From NCBI GenBank assembly GCA_947642745.1, contig CANRTU010000019.1, forward strand, positions 1-64,000: 64,000 nucleotides of DNA, in the 5' to 3' direction. Below, piece by piece: positions 53,205 through 61,865 of the stretch; position 1 is the first letter of the stretch, and every line of letters begins with the position of its first letter. Made by a program: the position numbers and the translations under genes. This DNA comes from an uncultured Eubacterium sp. Its GTDB lineage: Bacteria > Bacillota > Clostridia > Lachnospirales > Lachnospiraceae. The notes under the pieces are model-generated. The model saw only the letters and a program-made list of their open reading frames with translations, did not search any database and had not been told where the DNA came from.

Positions 53205-56075
53205 TTAATTTAAACTACTTATAATTTCATAAGCAGACATATAATCCAAATTCTTGATTTTATAAACCACATGTTGCATTTTTTCTTCCAGATTCTCTCC
53301 CTGATAGCTGCACTGTGCCAGACAGGCGGCAGTTTCATACATTTTCTTTTCATCAAACGCAAACACACCGTGTTCAAACTCCTGAACCAGACGGTCCAGT
53401 TCTTCCTCGTCCAGCGCCCTGACCTTTGCAGGAGATTTACTATATGTATCTGTATCCTGGCCGGCCCGTTCTGTCACATCATCCTTTGCCTGATCCGGCC
53501 ATACTGTCTTACTCTTTTGGAGTATGTCCAGAATCCTTGTATACTCTTCCATCATCGCTTCCTGATGACTTATAATAAACGCCGTATCTTCTTTTCTGCC
53601 GGCCGCCTCCAGTTCCTTTGCCATCCGGGAGAGCTGGCTGACTCCGATGGTAAGCATACTGCTCTTTAGGGCATGCACATATATCGTATAGTTTTTCCAG
53701 TCGCCGGTGGCAAAACTTTGCCGGATATTCTCCTGATGCGCCGGTCCGCTGATACTGTTCTGTTTTAATACTTCTATATAATTATGCAGATTTCCGCAAT
53801 ACCTGATCCCTGTCTGCTCCTGAAATGTATCCCCTGGCAGATCTGTGATCCGGCCAGCCGCCTGCGGGACATCCACATTCTCTGAAACAGCTTTCTCTTC
53901 TAAAACAACCGCCCCGTCTATAGCATCTGTCTTTTCTATAACAGCTGCTTTTTCTATAGCTGACATCTTTTCTATAGACGCTGTTTCTGTTACAGCTGTC
54001 TCTTCTTCTGTAAAAATCAGTTTTTCCTGTGGCAGATTTCTTCTTAATACCCGCTCCAGTATGGATACTTCCACCGGTTTAACCATAAAATCCTGAAATC
54101 CCTGTGTCAGAAAATTTTCCCGCATTCCGCTGATGGCATTTGCCGTAAGGACCACCATTGGAATTTTTTTAAAGTAATTTCCATTTTTACTGCGAATCCG
54201 CTGCATGGTTTCCACACCGTCCATTTCCGGCATCATAAGATCCATAAATACCAGGTCGTATGCCATGCTGTCTATCATTTCCAGCGCCCGCGCCCCGCTC
54301 ATGGCCATGGACAGTCTGATCTGGTACGGCCGCAGCAGACCTTCCAGTACCCGTACGTTCATCAGATTATCATCCACTGCCAGTACATTTACTCCGGGAG
54401 CAATAAACCGGCTGTGGAAATCATAAATGTCATTGATTCCCTGTACAATCTTTTCATCATTTAAGAGCATGACCACCGGCATAATAAACAGAGGCTTATA
54501 CAGAAAATATATATTTTTATTTTTTACCCGTTCCCGGTTCCTGCGGCCGGCTACCACCACTACCCGGACCGACTCTCCCAGAAAATCGAAAAATTCTCTT
54601 TCCTCTTCATATTCCACAATTCCAATAAACAGATGGGTAAATACTTCACGCCCGGCCCGCCGTTTCAGTTCCGCCAGATTCCGGCATAAATGACACTTTA
54701 CTTTCAGCTGTCCGGACAGATGGGTAACCAGTTGTTCATATGCGTCCCTGGTTTCCATATGTCCAAATTGTTCCATGTTAATATAAACCGCCACATTCAG
54801 CCGCTCTGGTTCCCGGACTACCGCAACTGGCGTATCATCCGACACCTTCTGTGGAATAACAAACTGCACTTCTGTACCTTTGCCAAAGACACTCTGCACA
54901 GTAAGAAAACCGCCCATCTTTTCCACCATTGCCTGGGATATCGCAAGGCCAAGACCAATCCCGCCTTCCAGACGGTTGTGTCTGGTATCCGCCTGGTTAT
55001 AACTGGTAAATAGTTTTTCCAGACTGTCTTCTTTCATACCGATTCCGGTATCTTTTACCCGTACAATCAGATTGACGCCATAGCTGGTCTTTCTGGCGTC
55101 CACAACAATGACCACACAGCCTTCCGTTGTAAATTTCAGCGCATTATACACCAGGTGCATCATCACCCGGCGGATTTTCTGCTCGTCTCCGGACAAAACG
55201 GCCGGAAGAGCGGCATTACAATCCACAACCAGTTCCACAGGTTTCTCGTTTTTTCGTGACAGCGACATCTGAATCACATCGTTTATGGTAGTCATAATCG
55301 TATAGGCTTCTTCAAAAAGCGGCATATGATCCGCCTGCAGTTCTGAAAAATCCAGCACATCACTGACAATGGACAAAAGACTGTGTCCTGCCGTGCGTAT
55401 GCTGTAAAGATCCTCCTTAACCTGTTCTGGCAGATTTTCCCGCAGTATCATCTCACTCATCCCGCAGATTGTATTAATTGGCGTACGGATCTCATGGCTC
55501 ACGTTCATAAGAAAATCATCTTTACACCGCTCCGCTTCACTGAGTGAAGCAATGACCGCTGTCTGCAGTTCAGAATTCTCCAGCCGGTTTTTTACCAGCA
55601 GGTACATGACTATTTCCACAAAATAAATGGAAATAATTTCCAGTAACATCCGGCTGACCCCGATTTCAGAGAACTTTAACACTCTTATCACAAAGATATA
55701 ATACAGATTTAAAATAGTGGTGGCTGAAATCACAATATAAAGTATCTCCGGGATACTATACAGCCCCACCATGACCACCATCACCGATAAGGAAGAAACC
55801 GTCATGGACAGACTGGCTCCGGCCACTGACCAGAGTACTATACAAATCTGCATCATGATCGTCGTCAGGTATGCCCGGAACCGGTAACTGCGGAATTGTC
55901 CAAGATGTACCGCCAGACTGGTAAGGAAACTCCCCACAAATACAGCAAAAAGCCCTGCCGGCCAGCCGCTTTCTATCACAATTGCAGTCATCACCACACT
56001 ATAAATACAGTAAATAAGCAGGACATAGCGTTCTGCTGTCAGCTGCCCGTTTTTGTGAATCGTTTCTGCGTCCAT
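53205..56075 (-). CDS. Hybrid sensor histidine kinase with receiver and HPt domains
   Basis: 956 residues. Membrane helices (about 15-165), HisKA SHEIRTP (H194), HATPase with HLVYNALKFT, DTGIGM and GGIGLGLAI, a receiver-like domain that seems eroded (around 430-545), a good receiver (about 568-690, with VFMDLMMPEMDG), then a linker of IEK-rich repeats (SAIEKAAVIEKTDAID) and an HPt domain with HALKSS near 800. It can run a full phosphorelay within one chain. It sits between the RR and DegV-kinase genes. The ligand is unknown. Confidence 0.92.
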   Translation of the reverse strand: MDAETIHKNGQLTAERYVLLIYCIYSVVMTAIVIESGWPAGLFAVFVGSFLTSLAVHLGQFRSYRFRAYLTTIMMQICIVLWSVAGASLSMTVSSLSVMVVMVGLYSIPEILYIVISATTILNLYYIFVIRVLKFSEIGVSRMLLEIISIYFVEIVMYLLVKNRLENSELQTAVIASLSEAERCKDDFLMNVSHEIRTPINTICGMSEMILRENLPEQVKEDLYSIRTAGHSLLSIVSDVLDFSELQADHMPLFEEAYTIMTTINDVIQMSLSRKNEKPVELVVDCNAALPAVLSGDEQKIRRVMMHLVYNALKFTTEGCVVIVVDARKTSYGVNLIVRVKDTGIGMKEDSLEKLFTSYNQADTRHNRLEGGIGLGLAISQAMVEKMGGFLTVQSVFGKGTEVQFVIPQKVSDDTPVAVVREPERLNVAVYINMEQFGHMETRDAYEQLVTHLSGQLKVKCHLCRNLAELKRRAGREVFTHLFIGIVEYEEEREFFDFLGESVRVVVVAGRRNRERVKNKNIYFLYKPLFIMPVVMLLNDEKIVQGINDIYDFHSRFIAPGVNVLAVDDNLMNVRVLEGLLRPYQIRLSMAMSGARALEMIDSMAYDLVFMDLMMPEMDGVETMQRIRSKNGNYFKKIPMVVLTANAISGMRENFLTQGFQDFMVKPVEVSILERVLRRNLPQEKLIFTEEETAVTETASIEKMSAIEKAAVIEKTDAIDGAVVLEEKAVSENVDVPQAAGRITDLPGDTFQEQTGIRYCGNLHNYIEVLKQNSISGPAHQENIRQSFATGDWKNYTIYVHALKSSMLTIGVSQLSRMAKELEAAGRKEDTAFIISHQEAMMEEYTRILDILQKSKTVWPDQAKDDVTERAGQDTDTYSKSPAKVRALDEEELDRLVQEFEHGVFAFDEKKMYETAACLAQCSYQGENLEEKMQHVVYKIKNLDYMSAYEIISSLN

Positions 56076-56147
56076 TCTTCTCCATACCCTCCCGTTATAA
56101 TCCAGTCAGTTACAATCATGACTGTTCAGACATCTTCTGCCTGCAGG

Positions 56148-57215
56148 TTAATGCAGTTGTCTGTGAATTTTCTGACATATATATAATATATCCGGATTGT
56201 ATCTGATCCCTGCGTCCTCTTCCATAATGGCAAGCGCTTCTTCTCCTGTAAAAGCTTTCCGGTAAGGCCGGTCAGCTGTCAGGGCACAGTACGCACTTAC
56301 CAGGGATACGATCTGCGCCGCCAGGGGAATGCCGTCCCCTTTCCTGCCCTGCGGATAGCCGCTGCCATCCCAGTTTTCGTGATGAAACCTGGCAATATCC
56401 ACTGCCATTTGTACGTATTCGTTGTAACTGTCCTTCGTATGGATATCTTCCAGCACTTTTGCCCCTACAGTTGTATGCCGCATAACCAGTTTCATTTCTT
56501 CTGGTGTCAGCGCCGATTCTTTCTGCAGTACTTCCATTGGTACAGCCACATTTCCCACATCGCACAATGGTGCGGCCAGCTCTATTCCTTCTATATAAGT
56601 ATCAGAAATGTTCCTGCCATAAATATCTGACAGCTGCATTGCCTGCGCCAGTATACGGCAGTTACACCCCAGCCGCTCCATCTGCCTCTCATCGTACATG
56701 GCGTGTTCCCTTGCCACATTTGCCATGGCATACAGCACACTCTTTTTCTCCTGTTCCATCTGCGCCAGCTGTTCGTCCACAGATGTCATAAGCTGCCGGT
56801 TCAGTTCCGAAAGATTCCGTGTGGCCGCAGACAGCTTGAGATGCACGCCGACCCGTGCCTTGATGACTTCCGGAATAAAAGGTTTGGTAATATAATCTTC
56901 CCCTCCCACCTCAAATCCCCGGACGATATCCTCCGCTTCATCCATGGCAGAGATAAAAATAACCGGCACTTCCCTGGTATCCGGATTTTCTTTCAGAATT
57001 CTGCATAATTCAAAACCATTCATTTCCGGCATGGAAATATCCAGCAGTACCAGCTGGGGACTGCATGCCGGAAAAATCTTTGCTGCCTGCGCACCGCTTT
57101 CCGCCAGTACCGGCTGATATCCCATATCCATAATAATATCCCGCAGTAAAAAACGGTTTGTTTCCACATCATCCACAATCAGAATACGCTGCTCTGGTAA
57201 CTTTGCACGTTCCAT
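56148..57215 (-). CDS. Response regulator with degenerate HD-GYP domain
   Basis: 355 residues. A normal receiver (1-125, D59 in LLDISMPEMNG, K111 in TKPF) and a linking helix precede an HD-GYP-like domain (about 165-355). HHENWDGSGYP (278-288) and TADRPYR remain, but the HD pair reads C218-D219, the following Lys is N222, the first family His is missing, and YDALT reads YCALT. Cyclic-di-GMP hydrolysis is therefore unlikely; it may bind or scaffold. AAGGAGG precedes the start. It is first in a run with the two hybrid kinases. Confidence 0.88.
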   Translation of the reverse strand: MERAKLPEQRILIVDDVETNRFLLRDIIMDMGYQPVLAESGAQAAKIFPACSPQLVLLDISMPEMNGFELCRILKENPDTREVPVIFISAMDEAEDIVRGFEVGGEDYITKPFIPEVIKARVGVHLKLSAATRNLSELNRQLMTSVDEQLAQMEQEKKSVLYAMANVAREHAMYDERQMERLGCNCRILAQAMQLSDIYGRNISDTYIEGIELAAPLCDVGNVAVPMEVLQKESALTPEEMKLVMRHTTVGAKVLEDIHTKDSYNEYVQMAVDIARFHHENWDGSGYPQGRKGDGIPLAAQIVSLVSAYCALTADRPYRKAFTGEEALAIMEEDAGIRYNPDILYICQKIHRQLH

Positions 57216-57286
57216 ATCATCCTCCTTAAGAATATGTCAGACTGGCGGTTCATATCCCTGACAACATACGCATATACTGTCTGATA

Positions 57287-58246
57287 CTACCGTTCCTTCT
57301 GCCAGACGGATTTTATAAATGCGTCCGCAAGTTCCGGCCACACTGCCACTTCCGGTATTGCCTGATCCTTCTGCTCTTTGGGCTGTTCCTCAAAAATTGC
57401 CTGTAATTCTGCAGGCGGCGTAACTTCTCCCGCACGTACCTTGTGTACTGCACTAAGCATCTGCTCCCTGGGATAAGTATCCATATGTATACGCTCCGCC
57501 CAGTCCTCATCTGCCAGTGAAAGACCATGCCGTCCCCTGGAAAACATATGAAACGCACAGGGTACGCCATGTCTGCGGCATGCCTCCACATAGTATTCAC
57601 TATTTTCTACCGGAACACTTTCATCTGTAGCCGTGGCCCACACAAATGCCGGAGGCGTGTCTTTGGATACATGCTTTTCCAGGGACATATAATCCACTTC
57701 CTCCTGCGGAGCATCTTCGCCAAGAAGATACACAAATGAATCCCGGTGGGCTTTTTCACCAGCTGTAATGACTGGGTAACACAAAACTGCCGCATCCGGC
57801 CGGTTTGATACGTTCTCATATTCCGGGTCCGTATCCGGAACATCCCCGTAGTGAACGCACAGCGATCCGCACAGATGTCCGCCAGCGGAAAACCCGCACA
57901 GCGCCACCTGATCCGGGGGCACCTGAAACTGTCCGGCATGACTCCGGATATAGCGCACCGCACGGGAAATGTCACGCAGAGGCTGTAGTTTCAGCGGCGC
58001 CATCCACAGAACGTTCACCGTATAAGTCAGTACAAACGCCTGGTATCCTTTTTCATAAAATTTACGTGCCACCAGTTCCCCTTCTGTAGGGGAGACCACA
58101 CAATACGCACCGCCCGGCGCCACAATCATACATGGTCTTTCAAGTCCGTCATCGTGCAGATACCCATTCAGCTTTGGCACAAAGCCAAATGCGTGTTTGT
58201 AAAAATATTCTTCCGGCTTCCAGATCCGGTATGTTTCTGTTTTCAT
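57287..58246 (-). CDS. Alpha/beta hydrolase, acetyl-esterase type
   Basis: 319 residues, no signal peptide. The oxyanion motif is VAPGGAYC in place of HGGG. The nucleophile elbow is GFSAGGH, and the late Asp (WATATDESVPV) and His (SRGRHGLSLAD) complete the triad. The family includes intracellular esterases that remove acetyl groups from sugars. It is 71 bp upstream of the HD-GYP regulator gene and could share its transcript. Exact substrate unknown. Confidence 0.87.
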   Translation of the reverse strand: MKTETYRIWKPEEYFYKHAFGFVPKLNGYLHDDGLERPCMIVAPGGAYCVVSPTEGELVARKFYEKGYQAFVLTYTVNVLWMAPLKLQPLRDISRAVRYIRSHAGQFQVPPDQVALCGFSAGGHLCGSLCVHYGDVPDTDPEYENVSNRPDAAVLCYPVITAGEKAHRDSFVYLLGEDAPQEEVDYMSLEKHVSKDTPPAFVWATATDESVPVENSEYYVEACRRHGVPCAFHMFSRGRHGLSLADEDWAERIHMDTYPREQMLSAVHKVRAGEVTPPAELQAIFEEQPKEQKDQAIPEVAVWPELADAFIKSVWQKER

Positions 58247-58275
58247 TATATATCTCTCCTTATATCTCTCCTTAT
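58247..58275 (-). repeat. Duplicated ribosome-site sequence before the esterase
   Basis: On the minus strand AAGGAGAGATAT occurs twice in a row before the ATG. The copy nearest the start has good spacing. The second copy is likely a small tandem duplication. Confidence 0.7.
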
Positions 58276-58339
58276 ATTTTTCCTTTGCATGGCTCTGTCA
58301 GCCCGGTAAAACATACCCTCACTTACACAGCATGGTAGT

Positions 58340-58368
58340 ATTATATCTTATAATCGTCCGGATGTCAT
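58340..58368 (-). promoter_or_regulatory. Esterase promoter
   Basis: On the minus strand, -35 ATGACA (58363-58368) and -10 TATAAT (58340-58345) are separated by 17 bases, about 90 bases before the esterase start. Confidence 0.7.
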
Positions 58369-59211
58369 TATGGATTTACAGTAAAGACCGGATTCAAAAG
58401 AACGCATAAAAACCTGCCGGCAACAGCATCCGGAAAAGAAACATTCATACTCTTTACCACATTCTGCGTAATAAAAACTCCGGCAGACCAGAATCCGGCT
58501 ATTTATCTGATTAAATTTTAATCAGATAGCTGCCAGATTCACATACGGCTCTGCCGGTACTTCCCGGCTCCCTGTCTTCCGTCTGTTACGGCGGATACAG
58601 AAACGCCCGGTTATTTATTTATCAGAACGTTTGTCAGGCCCGCTCTGACTGATCCATAAAAACATGTAAATTCCAACAGGAATGAATCCTTTTGCACTCC
58701 GTCCGGTTCCGGAATCCAGTGTCCCGGAATCCGATCTTCTGTATCAGATCATAATGTGAAAGTAAAACACATTACAATATCCCGCTGCTGCCGTATCTGA
58801 TTCCCGTTGGCACAGCTGGCAGATTTATCCGTATATCAGCATAACTCCTCCTGTAAAGTGTTAATTAAAATAAATCCAGAATTAAAATTCCGGATTGTTT
58901 TGAAAACCGCATGAAATATATGACTGACAGAAACTATCTTCTCCGGGTTCCTGTCTGCACAGGTCTCACGCATGGGAGTGTGTTTTTTCATGCTGTCCCA
59001 TCTGTGCTCTCCCGTCGTTTTTGCCATGCATATCTCCCATCCCGTCAGAGTATCCGCGGATTATCTTTCCTATTATCATTTAATACCACTTTATCTTGTA
59101 TTATATAAATATAATTATAATATAATTTAAATATATTCTTCCCAATATTCTGTCCGTATACTGTAAAGCAGTATCCATATTTTACACGTCTTTATTTATC
59201 CCATATGTCTG
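58369..59211. other. Long intergenic region with one perfect inverted repeat
   Basis: No gene is supported; the short ORFs lack ribosome sites. A perfect inverted repeat ATCTGATTAA-ATT-TTAATCAGAT lies at 58505-58527. The stretch 59070-59140 is very AT-rich. The region lies between the esterase promoter and the serine recombinase stop and could be relic mobile DNA. Confidence 0.5.
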
Positions 59212-59835
59212 TTACTGGCCGGGCTCCGCTTTTGTATACACATTCTGTCGCTTTCTCACTCTGTAATAAAACGTGGACTTCGTAAGCCCGCACTGCTTTG
59301 CAGCCTCTTCCGCACTGATCGCCTTGGAAATCCACAGATCATAAATCCGTTCAAAATCTTCTGATACAGGTATGGGCGGCCTGCCAAACCGTACTCCTTT
59401 TTGTTTAGCCGCATCAATGCCTTCCCGCTGCCTGCTCCTGATATTATACCGTTCATTCTCACTTACATAACTAAGCAGCGCCAGCACCAGATCCGCAATC
59501 AGTGTTCCCATCAGATCTTTTCCCCTTCTGGTATCCAGCAGGGGCATATCCATAACCACAATGTCCACATTTTTCTCTTTCGTCAGCAGACGCCACTGCT
59601 CAATAATTTCCTGATAATTCCTTCCCAGCCGGTCGATACTTTTTATATACAAAAGATCATCTGTTTTCAGTTTCCGGATCATCCGTTTGTACATCGGCCG
59701 GTTAAAATCTTTTCCGGACTGCTTTTCCACATAAATATTCTCTTCTGGTATTCCCTTATCCTTCATCGCAATCATCTGCCGGTCTGCATTCTGATCCCTG
59801 CAGCTCACACGTACATAGCCATATATCTCTCCCAT
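59212..59835 (-). CDS. Serine recombinase (resolvase/invertase type)
   Basis: 207 residues from the ATG at 59835, with AAAGGAGG upstream; the longer ORF runs into repeat-rich DNA. The resolvase domain has the catalytic Ser in YGYVRVS (S11), RQ in QNADRQ, and the DRLGRN motif. A short C-terminal helix-turn-helix follows (SAEEAAKQCGLTKSTFYYRVRKR). Members resolve or invert DNA at short sites. No transposase is nearby, so it stands alone. The inverted repeat at 60126-60186 is a possible site. Confidence 0.92.
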   Translation of the reverse strand: MGEIYGYVRVSCRDQNADRQMIAMKDKGIPEENIYVEKQSGKDFNRPMYKRMIRKLKTDDLLYIKSIDRLGRNYQEIIEQWRLLTKEKNVDIVVMDMPLLDTRRGKDLMGTLIADLVLALLSYVSENERYNIRSRQREGIDAAKQKGVRFGRPPIPVSEDFERIYDLWISKAISAEEAAKQCGLTKSTFYYRVRKRQNVYTKAEPGQ

Positions 59836-60125
59836 GTTTCCTCCTTTGTATGATTCCATGCGGCTTTCCATTTTATCATACACCCCATGGCGGGATTGTT
59901 GAATAAAACACTGACGCTGTTGCGTAGTTGGATTTGAAATTTTCCTGCTCCGCCCCGCTGGCTGGCCGCCTGCGGATATTATCCTGTTCAAAATCTGATT
60001 CTTCTTTCAGACCAGGGCGTATCTTAAAAATGCTTTTTATCAGAAGTACCCCGGAACGTTTTTGAAAAATCATTCCCATGATCTGCACTCCCCGCTTTGC
60101 GGAGAATTTATCCCAAATTTAATTA

Positions 60126-60186
60126 ACACAGTCCGCTATACCCAATGGTACGATGCGGCGTACCCTTGGGGTATAGCGGACTGTGT
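60126..60186. repeat. 18-bp perfect inverted repeat with nested hairpin
   Basis: ACACAGTCCGCTATACCC (60126-60143) pairs exactly with GGGTATAGCGGACTGTGT (60169-60186). Inside, GGTAC (60147-60151) pairs with GTACC (60160-60164). The loop contains GGTACGATGCGGCGT, also present at 16036. No T-run follows, so terminator function is unlikely. Confidence 0.85.
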
Positions 60187-60307
60187 AACCTGAAGCTGGT
60201 GTAAATATCACACGTATTGGTGCATGCAGATAGCGGAAATGATTTTTAAGACTCGCTCCGGAGCCAGATTACTTGCAAAATACCCGGATCGGAGCTATAA
60301 TAGAGTA

Positions 60308-60433
60308 AAAAAGTATCCGGCTTTGCCGGATACTCCGCCTGCGGCGGGCTGACTCTGGCAGCATTTTCCTCTCCGACGCAGGGCGATCCTCCCGGAAGGT
60401 TTTTATCTTATAGGACGCTCTTTCCTATAAGAT
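60308..60433. repeat. Dispersed structured element, copy near the recombinase
   Basis: AAAAAGTATCCGGC to CCTATAAGAT, about 126 bp, with the TTT loop in the first hairpin and the closing stem TTTTATCTTATAGG/CCTATAAGATAAAA as in the 9-kb copies. A fragment of the next unit (AAAGTATCCGCAAAGCCGGATAC) follows at 60434-60460. Confidence 0.85.
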
Positions 60434-60616
60434 AAAAAAGTATCCGCAAAGCCGGATACGTACAAAAACAATAGCCAGTATATGGCAGAGAATACAGATT
60501 TTTGCAACTAATGTTTCATACACGCTCTGTATACACTTTATCTGTTGAAACGAATAATACCAGAAGGCACGATACGGCAGATCCTCCGGATTCTGCCGTT
60601 CATGAAAGGAGACTTT

Positions 60617-60781
60617 ATGAGCGAACTGATCATAGATCTGATCTGTGATGTGGCTGATCTCGTCCTGGATTTGTTTTTTGATAAAAAATTCCGAAAAGAC
60701 CCGAAACTCCGGATACGCAGACACAGACATAGTACGCCGGATAAAATAAAAGATGTCAATAACCATACGGATCTTACATAA
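60617..60781 (+). CDS. Small hypothetical protein, 54 residues
   Basis: The ATG has AAAGGAG 6 bases upstream. The N-terminal half is acidic and hydrophobic (SELIIDLICDVADLVLDLFF) and the C-terminal half is basic (KKFRKDPKLRIRRHRH). This could make an amphipathic membrane-bound peptide. No family recognised. It is the only plus-strand gene in this area. ORF reality is uncertain; the ribosome site is the best support. Confidence 0.45.
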   Translation: MSELIIDLICDVADLVLDLFFDKKFRKDPKLRIRRHRHSTPDKIKDVNNHTDLT

Positions 60782-60850
60782 GCCTGCGTATACCTGAAAC
60801 GCTTAATATACGGCATTATCAGAATGGCCGTTGAAACAAAGCACCCGCTG

Positions 60851-61861
60851 TCAGGCATCAGAAACGCCTGTGCTGCTGTCTGTCCCGGCCTGCAGCTGCC
60901 GGACGTCCGGATTTCTGTCCGTGGTCCGCTCACTGATGATATAACGTGGCCTTGCTTTTACTTCCAGATAAATACGGCCAATATACTCTCCAAGTATTCC
61001 GAGGCAGACCAGCTGGATTCCCCCGGTGAGGCAGACCATACTGACCATACTCGTCCAGCCTGCCACCGTGCCGTTCTGGAAAAATCTGACCACGGACCAG
61101 ATCACCCCGCAGAAACTAAGCAGTGCAATAAACAGCCCCATGCCTGTAATCAGACGTACCGGCCGTATGCTTAAACTGGTAATACCGTCAAACGCCAGCG
61201 CCAGCATTTTTGCGATGGGATAATGGCTCTCCCCGGCAATCCGTTCCTTTCTCTCATAGGTGACCGTCGTACTGGAAAATCCCACCAGCGGCACCATTCC
61301 CCTCAGAAACAGGTTCACTTCCCGGAATTTTTCCAGCTCCCGCAGTACTTTTGCGGATATGAGCCGGTAATCCGCATGGTTGAAAACGACCTCCGCCCCC
61401 ATGGCGTTTAAAAACCGGTAAAACCCCTCGGCTGTAAATTTTTTGAAAAACGTGTCCGTATCCCGCCGGCTGCGCACCCCGTATACCACCTGGTTTCCCC
61501 TGTGGTATGCGTCCACCATGTCCTCCATGACCCGGATATCATCCTGACCGTCACAGTCTATGGAAATGGTAATATCCGCCAGATCCTTCGCCTCCATCAG
61601 GCCTGCCAGCACCGCATTCTGGTGTCCCCTGTTCCGGCTCTGGCGGATACCGGCAAAATGCCGCTCCCGTCCGGCCAGATCCCGGATCAGCTCCCAGGTA
61701 CGGTCGCTGCTGCCATCGTCCACAAACAGGATGCGGCTCTCCCCGCTTATTTTCCCCGTCTGTATCAGATGATTTAATTGTTCCAGAAACTGCCCGGACG
61801 TCACCGGCAGCACTTCCTCTTCGTTGTAGCACGGTATAACAATATATAATACTGTATCCAT
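60851..61861 (-). CDS. GT2 family glycosyltransferase, GtrB/DPM1-like
   Basis: 336 residues from the ATG at 61861 (GGGAG upstream). A GT-A domain begins YIVIPCYNEEEVLP with DxD-type ISIDCDGQDD, followed by two C-terminal membrane helices (about 230-255 and 265-295). The family transfers glucose or a similar sugar to undecaprenyl phosphate. It is 4 bp after the large membrane protein, which may use the lipid-linked sugar. Operon with that gene is likely. Confidence 0.92.
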   Translation of the reverse strand: MDTVLYIVIPCYNEEEVLPVTSGQFLEQLNHLIQTGKISGESRILFVDDGSSDRTWELIRDLAGRERHFAGIRQSRNRGHQNAVLAGLMEAKDLADITISIDCDGQDDIRVMEDMVDAYHRGNQVVYGVRSRRDTDTFFKKFTAEGFYRFLNAMGAEVVFNHADYRLISAKVLRELEKFREVNLFLRGMVPLVGFSSTTVTYERKERIAGESHYPIAKMLALAFDGITSLSIRPVRLITGMGLFIALLSFCGVIWSVVRFFQNGTVAGWTSMVSMVCLTGGIQLVCLGILGEYIGRIYLEVKARPRYIISERTTDRNPDVRQLQAGTDSSTGVSDA

Positions 61862-61865
61862 AAAT

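Noticed and set aside
58836-59027. 63-residue minus-strand ORF
   Set aside because: No ribosome site, no recognisable domain, and it lies in low-complexity AT-rich DNA.
59212-59835. Prophage or integrative element
   Set aside because: No structural, replication or transfer genes surround the recombinase.
60126-60186. Intrinsic terminator
   Set aside because: The inverted repeat is long but has no T-run on either side.
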